Of a DNA stretch of 64,000 bases, positions 40,321 to 51,639 are shown piece by piece. This DNA comes from Marsupella aquatica (Eukaryota > Marchantiophyta). The first letter of the stretch is position 1. Every line of letters begins with the position of its first letter. Location of the stretch: NCBI GenBank assembly GCA_973895155.1, contig OZ316897.1, forward strand, positions 18,538,001 to 18,602,000, written 5' to 3'. The notes beneath the pieces are model-generated. The model saw nothing but the letters and a program-made list of their open reading frames with translations. It ran no database searches and was not told where the DNA came from. The position numbers and the translations under genes are program-made.

Positions 40321-41890
40321 GGAGCGCACCACAATGGTACCGGTGTCACGTGCTCTTTCACCTGCTCCTCTCTCTCCTCCTCAAACCGCCGTGGTGATCC
40401 TCTTGCTTCAAGTTCCACGTCTTTGAAAATCTCCTCCGAATCACTCAGGAGAAAATCACAAAAAATTGTTGTTTTTCACAACTTCTCAAAAAACTCAAAA
40501 CTAATCACCGCCGCGTAGCCCACAAAGCTAGGAGTCCAACACTAAAAACCAAAATTAAAATTAAAATTTGACGGAAAAGTTATTCAAATTTTGGTTGGGG
40601 TGGGTAAAACCTTGGGAAACTCCCCCATTTTGACCACCTCAGGGAATAACCAAAGTGCCAAGTATAACCCATCGTCAGAATCACAATTTGATTGATGCGC
40701 CGCATTGCTAACTTCAATGGCTATGACCTCGCCAAAAAAGAACCGAAAAAGTTACCGTTCAGCACGCAAAATCTTTGTTGGACGGCCAAAAAACAACTCT
40801 CTGTTTTTTGGGAATATTCTTGCACAGTCCGACAGGTCTCACAGGGGGCTGTTCCCCCTGTCCAAGCGGTTAAAATGCCGGGTCACCGGGCCCGGGAAAG
40901 AGGTGCCAGGAAAAAACAAAAATTGGCCCTTAAAAGGGGGTTTAAACCCCTTTGTCAAAAATGCGTGTATAAGGGTCGGGACCGGGGTGGGATACGCGCG
41001 GGGGCTCATACTGACGGCGGTATGCTGCCAAGTACACGCAGCAGGCAGGGCCAGGCCAGGGAGAAACGTCGTCGCCGCGAAGTGCGGCCGACACAAAGGG
41101 CAGGGTGCGGGAGGGACTACCGGCAGGATGTGTATACACACTTACTACGTGTGTATACACAACAAAAAATTTAGCCCTAAAGTAACCCCCAAAAAGCCAG
41201 ATTAAACACCAAAAAAAGACGTTTTACAAACCTAATCGCCATTTAGCTTGAGAAAGTGAAGTGCATCGACATGAAAAGTTGCCAAATTGAACCGGCACCT
41301 TCTGCACACACAGCAGAGGAAAAAACCTTCCATCGCAACTCACTCTCTTTGCATCAAGCGCCAATCCCAGACTCAAAATGACCGCCTTGCTGCAATCGAA
41401 CCGTTGAGCCGTAGCACTTTGCGTTTCTTCCTCCGAGTTGGACGCGGTGACGAGAAAACCTGGTTCAGATGTGAACAAGCTCCATAGCCTATGAAAAAAT
41501 CTGAATGTCTCTTTCAATCGTCATGACCCACTCGGTAACCACTTGACAGCAACTCAACTACCAAAACGACCAGCTCGCCACAACCTCCAATTACTTGAGC
41601 TATAACATGCGACGCCTCCCACACCGCACAACTCACCCCATTGAAAAACACAAGCTCTAGTCTCCCCCAAAAAATACCGTCAAACACGAAAAACTCCAGA
41701 TCGACGCAAACTCCGATTCCTCCACACCACGGATACCAGCCAGTGAGTTCTATACGCTGATAGAAAGCCCTCTCACTAATCTATCCGTTCAGCCACACAC
41801 ATTCGAGTTTCATGCAACAAAATTCCGAATGCAACACCAAAACTGAACGCTGGAAAATTGTCACGAAAAACCTCGTCACCTCCCAGGCAT
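40321..41890 (-). promoter_or_regulatory. Long leader of outer Copia
   Basis: This untranslated region between gag ATG (40318-40320) and primer site parallels 24987-26628 of the inner element over most of its length. It keeps the hairpin ACAGGGGG/CCCCCTGT (40841-40861, loop CTGTT) and has two 12-bp palindromes TGTGTATACACA at 41129-41140 and 41150-41161. Frames on both strands are short and not credible. Confidence 0.6.
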
Positions 41891-41904
41891 GCTCTGATAC
41901 CAAT

Positions 41905-42249
41905 TGTTGAGCATAGACGACAATTGCAACGGCAAGCCCATGAACCATCCAACGCATAATAGTCGACACAGAGAGATACGTGGTTCACCTCCCCATGAGG
42001 CTACCTCCACAGGAACACACATGAGCTTTACTGCACTCTAGGCCGACCGGCCATACCAAGCATCCACAGCGCAAGCTCCCTCTATCTCTCAACTAGCTCC
42101 GTAACAATGAGCCTAAGTTCCCACTCTCCAAGCAAACACCGCTTGGTTATAGAGTGTGCACAGCATGACTAACCTAACCAAGTCTACGACTAAGGTTAGT
42201 CTTAACTACGGTACAGTCGTAACTCTAGACCTAAGAGTAAATCCTAACA
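41905..42249 (-). repeat. 5' LTR of outer Copia, with primer binding site
   Basis: This 345-bp LTR matches 15710-16054 with about ten differences by eye. Two bases separate it from the initiator-Met primer site (complement at 41891-41902). The right target duplication GTTTC is at 42250-42254. Confidence 0.95.
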
Positions 42250-42254
42250 GTTTC

Positions 42255-45200
42255 ATTATGGGGTTACCCTGTGCCCTTGTATCATTGCCCTCTAACTTGG
42301 GTCAATTCAGCCCAAGATTCAATTAACACCTTAGATGGAGTGGTATGGGTCTGAGTTTGAGTCTCAGCGTTGTCCAGCAATCTTTTTAGACCATGAGTGG
42401 TAATACTCTTACTTTCAAACTCCATTGTTGACTTGGCTTCCTACCTACGTGGTTTGGGTCTAGGTCAATTGGATCCATTTTGTGGGATCTACATAGAATG
42501 GTTTTAGACAATACATACTTTGACTGACAGACAATCGTCTTTCAACGTTATTCGAGTCTTTTGAAAAACATTTTGGTTTGAACAATTTATGTGTTCAATG
42601 GAGAATACCCAAGTACAAGTATAAGCTCAATTGACTGTTTTACTTGGATGCCAAAAGGAAATACTTTAGTACATTGCAATCTATCTTTGTACATAAAGTA
42701 CTCAAATTCAGACAATCCTCCCCGGCCAGCAAACTCAGAGGTAAACTGTGGGTCAGTCCCAACTCAACACCTGGCGGATTGCCAGTGACTCCTTTCCAGT
42801 TCCGCATTAGGTCCACTCGGGGCACTGCAAGTAAGTGAATTCAAACCCGGATGCATGGCAATGGGGGAGAGCATCCTGCAGACGTGTAACGGACCGGAGA
42901 AGAGGGAAGGATCCGAATTAATGGTCCAGTTCAAAATACATTAGTGGGGCGTCTCAATTAAATGCCTTACTTTTCCGAAAGGGACGACGCCCGGGAGCAT
43001 CTTGGGTCGGGCCAATGGGTGAAACCGGTCCGGCAAGGTCTGTGAGAGCCGACCAATCAAAAAGCCCAAGAATGGGGACCATGTGTAGGGTCCAACCGGG
43101 CGTACCCCAGGTTTAGGTGATGCGCCATGCAGCGGATCGGTGGGAAAGAGTGTCTGATAACACTGCCTCGCAACTCTGCGGGCTGCATTGACCACACAAC
43201 TTTGCAAGCGTTCAAGGCGATTGATTAGGGACATGAGCTTTGCTGTGATTGGGGAGTCGAGGTGGGAGACCTTGTGCTAACGGTTCTGGGCGCTTTACCA
43301 TGTGAAGATTGAGAGGAGGTTTTGGTGAAAATCTGTAAGTTACTCAATAGGCCGTTTTCAACCAGTTGCTTTTCATGTGATCTTCAGTTTTGCTGCATCT
43401 TGAAATGCTTGAAATGTTTGTGTCTTGGTGGCATTCCAACTAAGCCATGAGGGACTGGATCCACTTGCGGTTGGGGAGGATGCTAGACTGGCTAGAAAAA
43501 TGGAGTCTTTTCCACCCTCTCTAGTCTGGGCAGGAAACTACGTCGCCAGAAATCCTTTTCCGAGTCATTTTATGTACTCTACATGTACTGAGCCCCGCAA
43601 GCCAGGCGTACCTTGTAAGAAGTCTCTAGAGTTCCGCCCCTGGCGAGCCAAAGTTTTGATTCCAACTCATTCTGTTTGATGCTGTAAATGGTGGCATGCC
43701 CCCACTCAAAGCTCTAATCTGAGATCAGGCAACTGTGCTCCTCAATTTCCAGCCAAGGGCCTTCAGCCTTTTAGATGAGCATGAGCAATAACTCACTATT
43801 CCAAAAGTCTTGCAGAAATGTCCTAAGTTGCGTGTGGCTTTCTGTGAAAGATCTGAAGCTAACCATCGACCGCCTGGCATTTATGCACAAAGCTTCTACA
43901 AGTAGTCCTTCCTTACATTTGCGTAGCAGTGCAGAAAATTCTCCCAGCCAGGGTACACCAATTAAACATGATGTACAATTTGAATGCACTCCCACAAAGC
44001 CAAAGAGTGCAAAAAAATCTTGGCTGATCTTATACTGGCTCTTTAGGACACTGACCTTATAGAGTAGGTTCCTTATGACAGTGATATGTATTTACAGAGT
44101 GTCTCAGGTTTGTAACCAAGTAGTGCAGTCCTCTGTCATGATTTTGTCATAGCTTGGCCTAAGAGTTTTCATTTTGAGTTTTCATAAGAGTTTTCATAAA
44201 TATGACAATTTATTTTCCCATATTAATTGTCATAGAACCAATGGGGATTCTGTCATAGAACCAGTGGGGATTCTAATCAGGGGGCCTATCCTCCAGCCCT
44301 GGGGAATCACTCGTTAGATTATTAGAACGGGGTGCGAACAAACTAGAATTATTTTTAATCTTGTTGGGCTAATAATTATAATCAAAACTTATACTGAAGG
44401 CATTTTAAAATCTAATTTTGGTAAAATAAATAAATTTATAGTGAACAAGATATTTAAGAATTTGTCAAAATCATATAATAAATTAAGGGTACAAGGTTTT
44501 TTTCAATTTAATTTATTTTTTAATTATTTTTTCAAATTTCATTGGTTTGTTCTGTGTTTTTTACGGGTTTTACTCTAAGTGAGCAAGAAGGCTAGCTATA
44601 GGTGTTTGCAATGGAAACCTTGATTCATTCTGTCTGCACTCAAAACCATGTCTACACTCAGAACCATTGACAATGGACGGAATGTTTATCGGTTTCCCAA
44701 GAGGTATTTGCTTGATCGACCCCCAAAATGAAAGTTGTTCCTTGATTGATCCCCTGAGGTCTATCAACAGTCCAGATCTGAGATTGAAAGGTCCATCAAC
44801 GGTCAGATTGGGGAAATGTATGGAGGGGGTTGATTAAGCAAACTTTTTCCAGAAGGGGATCTATTAAGCATATCTCTCGTTTTCCAAACCACATGTGTAT
44901 GGTACAAAGTTTATGATTTGATCAACTCATCTATGAGGGTGCTTTCACCACCTGTTAGACATTGAAGGTATAATTACATAGGGGCTCAACAAAGGCTGCA
45001 CTTATGTAGCTCAGATCTAGGGGGAAAAAGATATTTTAATTGGCAGTTCCATCTGAAGGACGTCCTTTCAGATTCATCCTGGCTGGTTTTAGATGCATCC
45101 CTTCTGTAATTAATTAATTATTCCTGTGGTGGACCACCCACGTTGCAAGTTTATGTGCACCTCAGAATTGAGTTGAATGATTAATTTGAAGAATATAGTT

Positions 45201-47140
45201 GGTTGCTCCGCAATTGACTCCCATGCACATAGAGCAGAAAACTTATTGTTCACCCTTAGAAGTCTTACTATTTTCTGCTCTGTCCATTTAAGAGAGACAA
45301 AGATAAAAAGAATTTGCAAACTCGGGGGCCTCAATCCAAGGGGTGTCCTATATCACGTTCAAAGTTTTGGGGGAATAAACACCCTAAAAGTTAAGTCAAT
45401 AAATTATTTTATAGTAATTTTTTTACCCCTAATTTAATAGAATCTTCCAAGAATATTCCTATATTTGATAATAAAAAACCCTATGATTCTTATAATTCTC
45501 AAAATTGGATTAAAATAACCCTAATGTTCTTAAACAAAAATTTAAAAGTATTTCACTAAATCCAATAAAACACCCTATACTAATTCGCGCGTGATGGGCG
45601 GAAGAAAAGAAGTGAGGACCCCGGGTTTGCAAAAAAACATCCTATGTTGTTTCCTTTTCATCTTTTCTCCATGTATAAAATTTGTTCCTCCTCATTTTCA
45701 ATGTTGTCCTTAATTAGTCACTGACGTTTTTGTCCCTTATTGAGAGTTAAGGGCTACCGGCTTCATTCTAGACAGTAGTTATAGAAAGTAACTTTGTGTA
45801 ACTTTTAATAGCCCGGTCACCTGTTCCTTGAACATAAATAAATATGAACACAACAACTAAAAAAATCTTGCAAAAAATAAGATTCTATGTTATTTCCCGT
45901 TCATCTTTGCCTCATCCCTATTTTTTGTTCATACTCATTTCAATTTTTGTCTTTATTTAGAGTATATGTCACTTTTGTTCATGTTTGCTCCCTTTTTTGT
46001 CCACCTCATTCTCAGTTTTGTCCTTATTGGGGGTTATAGGCTAGAGTCTTCACTCTTGACAGTAGGCCTTATAAGTAGCTTTAGTTTGCAAATTATTAGT
46101 AAGATGAAGGCCTTGGATGAAGTAATTCAAGGCCTTGTAACCATATCGGGTTTCCACTCTTTCCCACGTTTGAAGATACACGGAAACCTATATATAATAG
46201 AAGCCTCCAGAATGCTTGTAATCAGTGGTATCAATCATATCACACAATAGTGATGAGCTGCAAGAAGAAAATTTAGTGATGTGCATCACACTGAAAAGTC
46301 TAGTGAATTGAAGACTAACATGGAAATACTTGAGAAAGCCCTTGCACAGTCACAAGTGGCCCACAACTTTTTGTGAGTTGTGTTGGGAATCCCAATCAGG
46401 GTCTTCTCCAACAAGACAGTGTCATAGCTACAGTAGGTATGTGAATTATCTATATCAACGTTATGAAACCAAGTGATGCTTCAGTACCTCCTCATTAACC
46501 ACAATATGGGTTCACCAATACTGAAGAGGGCAAATGCTTGTTAAAAATTTGGCAATAGGGAGCGAACGGCCGATGATAGAAAAGCATACTGACACAGTTC
46601 ATGCAAGGCTGCAGTCAAAACAACGCAAAGGTAAGTTGAACATTTATATCAATTCGCTCCTGAGGTTACTAAGTTAAGTTCAATGCTCAAACTGGACCCT
46701 GCAACTTCTGGCTTGGCTATATATTACCAAGCACTATTTGTGGGTCAAAACCAAACTAATGTGGTAATGCTTAGTTTCATCCTCCATCAGATTAGTATAA
46801 AGAGATGTAGGTGCGACAATGGGCCGCCCACATGGTATGCACAATGAATTGTAAGTCTGTCTCGTGGCCGGGGGAAGGAATTTGAGATGAAGTAATGTAT
46901 GCAAATGAGTGAAGAAGTTGGTTCCTTTGAGTGTTCACCAATCACTGTCTCAATCAAGAAAGCATATATACTAGCCCAACTACGCATTCTTTGAGCATAA
47001 ATAGAATTGAGGATAGAAAAGTCGACGTCACTTCTGTTCCAGTGGACAACACTTCCACTCAACAAACATCTGACGGAAAATACTCACAAGGGGCCTATTA
47101 GGTAAGAAAAGTTACCGCCCATCAGGTAAGAAAGGTTCAC
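42255..47140. other. Intergenic, no gene recognised
   Basis: The minisatellite interrupted by the Copia element finishes within the first 40 bases. The rest is mixed: a GC-richer part (42700-43700) with short frames of no known family, AT-rich stretches (44340-44560, 45400-45560) and a small 22-bp duplication (TCATAGAACCARTGGGGATT, 44232 and 44254). No RNA gene or domain-bearing frame was found. Confidence 0.5.
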
Positions 47141-47142
47141 GG

Positions 47143-47585
47143 TGTGGGCAGAAATCAGATCAGGAAAAACACTCCAAACATACACGTGCTCAATAGTTAC
47201 GTGGTTCGCCTCAAGGTTGGCTACGTCCACGGGAAGACCAAACTTTATTAATGGTTGTGTCTACTCAAGCATCACCATAGCTCTCATCTCTTGCTATATC
47301 AGTGTGTTCTCTCTTGAGAACTCTCTTGTGTGTTCTCACACCACATACAAGTTGAAGAGATAAGGACCAATCTCTTCAACTAGGGTTTACTCTAACCCTA
47401 GTTAACATACTAACCATAGTTCAACCCAAGACTGAGTTAACCTCTACAAACTCCCCCTTGACTCACGTCTTGGGAGGGTTCATAACATTGTCTTTTCCTT
47501 ACAAGTTCATCCGTGGGAAGTTCAAGACAGTAGGGCCAAAAGACCCTCCCCCTAATGCAAGGGTTAACTAGAACTAAGCCGTATG
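47143..47585 (-). mobile_element. Fragment of a third Copia: 3' LTR and polypurine tract
   Basis: The plus strand holds the LTR core TACGTGGTTCGCCTC and GGCTACGTCCACGGG, ends CCTCTACA at 47448, and continues AACTCCCCCTTGACTC, the polypurine tract complement. After about 140 bp of internal sequence similar to the inner Copia (TAACTAGAACTAAGCCGTA), it stops where the 3' flank of UGT-B begins. The LTR start (TGTGGGC at about 47143) is less certain. Confidence 0.7.
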
Positions 47586-47780
47586 ACCAATCCTTATGGC
47601 AAAACATTATGGATTATGAACTTGGTAGTCCATAATTTTTTCCAGTCCCTGCCTTAACTACCTGAGTTGAGGTCCTTCAAGTACTGAGCGTAGAGAGCTC
47701 CTAGTGAGGATAAGGGCCAGTGAGATCAAAGGTCCTGGGGAGAACAGCAAGCTCAAAGAAACCTTTTGCTCAGAGAATTA

Positions 47781-48111
47781 CACTGTTTCCTGTAACTGGT
47801 GTTATGTGGGAATTAGCTACTAACACTAATTTTTGTAAAGGTGATGTTGAATCCAAAATAACACTAATTTTTGTCCATCTTACACTTTTATTTTAGAGTG
47901 CTAGTAAAAAAATAGGTGATCTTGAGTCTAAAGTAACACTAATTCTTGCAGATTTTCCAACACATAGTTTTTTTCCACTCTTGAAACCAGAGTCACACAA
48001 AACTTGTGTTATATTAGAATTAGTGTGAGTAACACTAAGTCATGACCAGAGCCCAAAAATGTATCTTGAATTAGTGTAAGAATTGGTGCGAGTAACAGCA
48101 GGTGAAGAGTG
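47781..48111. mobile_element. MITE-like element, second copy
   Basis: This 331-bp element has ends CACTGTTTCCTGTAACT and, on the other strand, CACTCTTCACCTGCTGTTAC. It is flanked by TA (47779-47780 and 48112-48113). It is the counterpart of 11388-11757 at the same position 3' of the gene. Confidence 0.65.
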
Positions 48112-48138
48112 TACATCCGATCATAACTAATCACTAAG

Positions 48139-51100
48139 CTATAGACTAGACACTTCTGCTTGAAAGGCTTGAAGAGCTCTGAGCGAAGACCCACCCTCCC
48201 CAACGGCCATTTCTACTGTTCTCTTCAGCTCTTGGATTCTCAGCTTCGTCTCCTTCCCTTCGTCTGAATTCATGAGGGTCCTCACTGCCTTTGCAATCTC
48301 CTCTGCCTTGAAATCACCATCAGCAGTCGGCTGTATCCCCACTCCTACTTTTGCAACTTCGACCACAAATCTGCGACACTCGAAACCTTCAAGGATTAGG
48401 TCCTTCAATCCATAGACTCTAGATCTAGGCCTAAGCGGATTTGAGCACCGACAGAAGATCAGAACAGTTGAAGCTCTATGACTATGATGGACCCTGTCAA
48501 GAAGTCGGGAGTGCAATTGTGTACGAAGACAACCAAAGGTAACTTCAGGTTTTGAATCTCTAAACCCTAAACCCCCCAAAACCAATAAATTTATTTCACT
48601 TGTTCCGCCAATTAATGCTCACATACCCCTTGTGGCCATGCCAAATGGAGGTAGACCTCATGAAGTCACAAACCGCCAACCAAAATTATCTACTACTATC
48701 TATTGAGTAGAAACATGAAATTGATGATAGTCATAGTAACAAACCGCCAACCAAAATTATCTACTACTATCTATTGAGTAGAAACATGAAATTGATGATA
48801 GTCATAGTAAGTAGATAGTGGCATGACTTTGACCAATTTCATGAGTCTCAACTTGATGAGATTGAGAATGCCGTGAAATTGATTTCGCTGTTGATGAACT
48901 ATAAAGAGATTTTTCAGCTTAGCAGGAGAGGGAGGTGCAGGAAAGAGGAGCTCACGCTTTGAAGATCCACCACATACCTAGCGTTGATGAATTGGTCACC
49001 CCAATAAGGCCATGGGATAACAGCAACGCCGGCGAGGATAGTTTCCACTAATGAATTCCAGCCACAATGAGATATGAAGCCGTCCACGGAAGAGTGTGCA
49101 AGGATCTCCCGCTGTGGAGCCCAGTCAGGGCACACGAGTCCTCGTTCCTTGGTTCTCGATTGAAAGCCTTGCGGAAGAATGTCGGACACATCATAGGATG
49201 TTGAATTTCTGGTTCGATTTGGGCGTGGCAAGATCCACAAGAAGGGCTCTTCACAAAGCTCCAGCGCTCGTGCCAACTCAGTTACGGAGGTTTGGTCAAG
49301 CTCTGCCGTGCTGCCAAAGCAGACGTAGAGAACAGACCTTGCGGGTTGTGTGTCGAGAAAGCGCAAGCATCCTGAGTCGTCCGTCTCTGCCGTCGCCTCT
49401 CTCCTGCTTTCAACGACACCGTGAACTGGAAGACACTGTAGAAGCCCAATGAGATGTATGCTGGGGACCTGCACACATATTCAGACACCAGAGCAGCCTG
49501 CATTTGGTTTCTCAAGTTCTTGTTCTGTTGGAGGAGTGCTCAATCTGGAGGATTTAAGTAATTCACTTCATTCAAGGTTTTGCTATCCCGGCCCTCGCAG
49601 GTGATTATGGGGGACAATTTGCTATGATTTGTTGTAGTATTTATGAAGAGGTTAGATCCCATTTGCCTTCTTTTGGCTCGTTGAACGCCATTCTGCAACC
49701 GCTGCCAGTTGGTTTGGCCTCTTGGACGCTAAAACCTGTACATTCATTCATCCGTTCCCCACACTTTCGCCGGCGCTCGTCTCTCTTTGTCAATCTTTCG
49801 TGACTATAGGACCAGGGCTTGGGAAACCAGAGCTCCTCTAGACACTTGACTTGCTCATTTAATTATATTTCTAAGCTGGCAGATCGATTTCCTCTATCTG
49901 GCAATCAGGATTCCTACGAGTACTACAAAATCACGCCAATGAGGTGCACCTGTCCCATACCTTGGCATCGCCCACAACTGTCTCCAGGCAAGTGCGAAGA
50001 GCTTTAGCTTCGGCCACCTCGTATGATTCCCAAGAGTTAATCAGAACTCCAGCTGCCTTTGAAAGATGTTTTGAATGTAATGCGTACCATTCAGGGATTG
50101 AAAATACGGATGTGCAGATGTCAGAAGCACGAAATACTTCCATCCCTGTTAAGTTCACCTCTACGTCGGGTTTCTGAGTGACGCTCGGATCATAAGCAAT
50201 CAGATCCGGGGCGTGCAGAACTAACAGTGCGAAAGTCGTCGGCGATGTGAAAAATGTGTACCTGGGAATTCCCAACTGATCTGCAATGTCCTGCACTCAC
50301 GGACCAAATTCTCCCATCACTACGGGGATGAATCCACAGCAGTCAACACCACAATTTGTGTCTATGATACGAATGGACTAACAAGGGCTCTATGGGGTGC
50401 AATAGGATTCATCTCTGTGATCGGAACACTGTCGATCCCTTGTCTGTCTGTTGGACAACTGAACGACCACATGAGCACAACCTAGCAGAGTCGAACAGCA
50501 CGACATTGGAATGCAACAACGATAATTGAAGGCATTCGGTGAAGGGTAATCAGTTCAAATTTGGTGTTCAGATTTGAGAAAATGCCGTGCACCTGAACTA
50601 GTACGGGTGTCCAGTGAGCTAAGAGAGGGGAGAGCACTGGGGAAGAGCAGCAACTGTTGATCAAAGGCATAGAGGATAGACCAACAAACACGAAAGTGTC
50701 GTAAAGACTTTCGTTCAAACAAAGTGGAAAAGTTTTGAGCAATCGAGCATTAAATTGAGGTAGACTATGGGCCAGCAGTGACGACGAAGAATCTACAGTT
50801 GGGCAGCGGTGGCATAGCATCCGGAATACCTGAGTCCAATACAAGAACATGTCAGCGACGAGGAAAGTGGGTCCAGATCCGGCAGATTTCTGTGCAATGA
50901 GGTTCTCCTTCAAAGCTGGCTGCGTCCAAAACTCCTCCTTCATCAGCGTTAATGTTGTAACTGGCTTCACGAGTCTCTGTTTCGGAGGATCACTGAAAGC
51001 TTCCACAAGCTCTAAATAATGCAACCTATCGAAGTTTTCTTCACCCTTCAATTGCTGCAGCTCCGAGATCTGATCGGGTGTGCACAACACTGTGACTGAT

Positions 51101-51207
51101 ATGTGCCTATTCACGAGCTGCAGAATGAATATCTTCATGGGATTCCAATGCCCCTGATGCGGGAGAGGAATCATCAGTGCATGCGGCCGACGATCAAGCG
51201 AAGCCAT
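48139..51207 (-). CDS. UDP-glycosyltransferase, family 1, four exons (UGT-B)
   Basis: Exons 51207-50830, 50290-49961, 49468-48978 and 48370-48139 have the same lengths and phases as UGT-A and give 476 residues. The catalytic His (PLPHQGHWNP) and Asp (FLVADMF) are present. In the PSPG box the first Gly of the usual VGGF is Asp (SSVDGFISHCGWNS), a change absent from UGT-A and UGT-C that may weaken donor binding. The box ends PYWGDQ, so UDP-glucose is the likely donor. Exon 1 and intron 1 are very close to UGT-C. The upstream region has a 174-bp tandem duplication. Confidence 0.88.
48671..48812 (-). repeat. 71-bp tandem duplication in UGT-B intron 3
   Basis: AACCGCCAACCAAAATTATC begins at 48671 and 48742, and the two copies are identical over their length through GATAGTCATAGTAA. 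Identity suggests a recent event. Confidence 0.9.
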
Positions 51208-51220
51208 TCAGCCTCAATGT

Positions 51221-51560
51221 TAATTACTCGCCAGGTATCAATGTATCCAATCTGCTCTCGTCGTGTGTGGTCTTCGATTGACCTCCACTATCATCCATAT
51301 GTTTGAGTTAACAATCCACCACATTTGAGGCATTATTATATATTAGAGCTGGCACGGGACACCTGGCACGGGACACATATTTCGCAACAGTTCGCTTTCC
51401 ACCATGATTACTCACCAGGTATCAACGTATCCAATCTGCTCGTCGTGTCTGGTACTCGATTCACCTCCACTATCATCCAAGAACTTCACTCTTATGTTTG
51501 AGTTGACAATCCACCACTTTGAGACATTACTGGAGCTGGCACGGGAAACATATTTCGCAA
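51221..51560 (-). repeat. 174-bp tandem duplication of the UGT-B promoter region
   Basis: ATTACTCRCCAGGTATCAA begins at 51223 and at 51397. Each copy includes the leader segment with CCTCCACTATCATCC and GAGCTGGCACGGG. The inner copy adjoins the ATG at 51205-51207. The copies differ by several substitutions. Confidence 0.8.
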
Positions 51561-51639
51561 CACTTCCCTTTCCAACATTTTGCGAATGGTTAATGTCTTC
51601 CTTTCAACACTTGGATGGTTAGAAGCAGCCATACATTAG

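Larger units (their letters stand above)
15710..42249 (-). mobile_element. Outer Copia retrotransposon with nested insertions, 26.5 kb
   Basis: Both ends are 345-bp LTRs (15710-16054 and 41905-42249), flanked by the direct repeat GTTTC (15705-15709, 42250-42254). On the minus strand the 5' LTR is at the right end, followed by the initiator-Met primer site TGGTATCAGAGC (41891-41902). A polypurine tract (minus strand CAAGGGGGAGAT) precedes the 3' LTR at 16055. The LTRs differ at about 10 of 345 positions by eye. The element's own gag, protease, integrase, reverse transcriptase and RNase H are present but decayed. Two large later insertions sit inside it: a Copia at 20320-26974 and a 13.2-kb segment at 27095-40315. 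Confidence 0.95.
47590..51390 (-). repeat. Segmental duplication copy B (inverted UGT unit)
   Basis: Read on the minus strand this segment parallels copies A and C through promoter, exons, introns and 3' flank. The 3' flank agrees with copy C to about 60200 (CATTATGGATTATGAACTTGG complement) and is then truncated by the Copia fragment at 47143-47585. It shares the MITE-like insertion with copy A. Confidence 0.85.
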
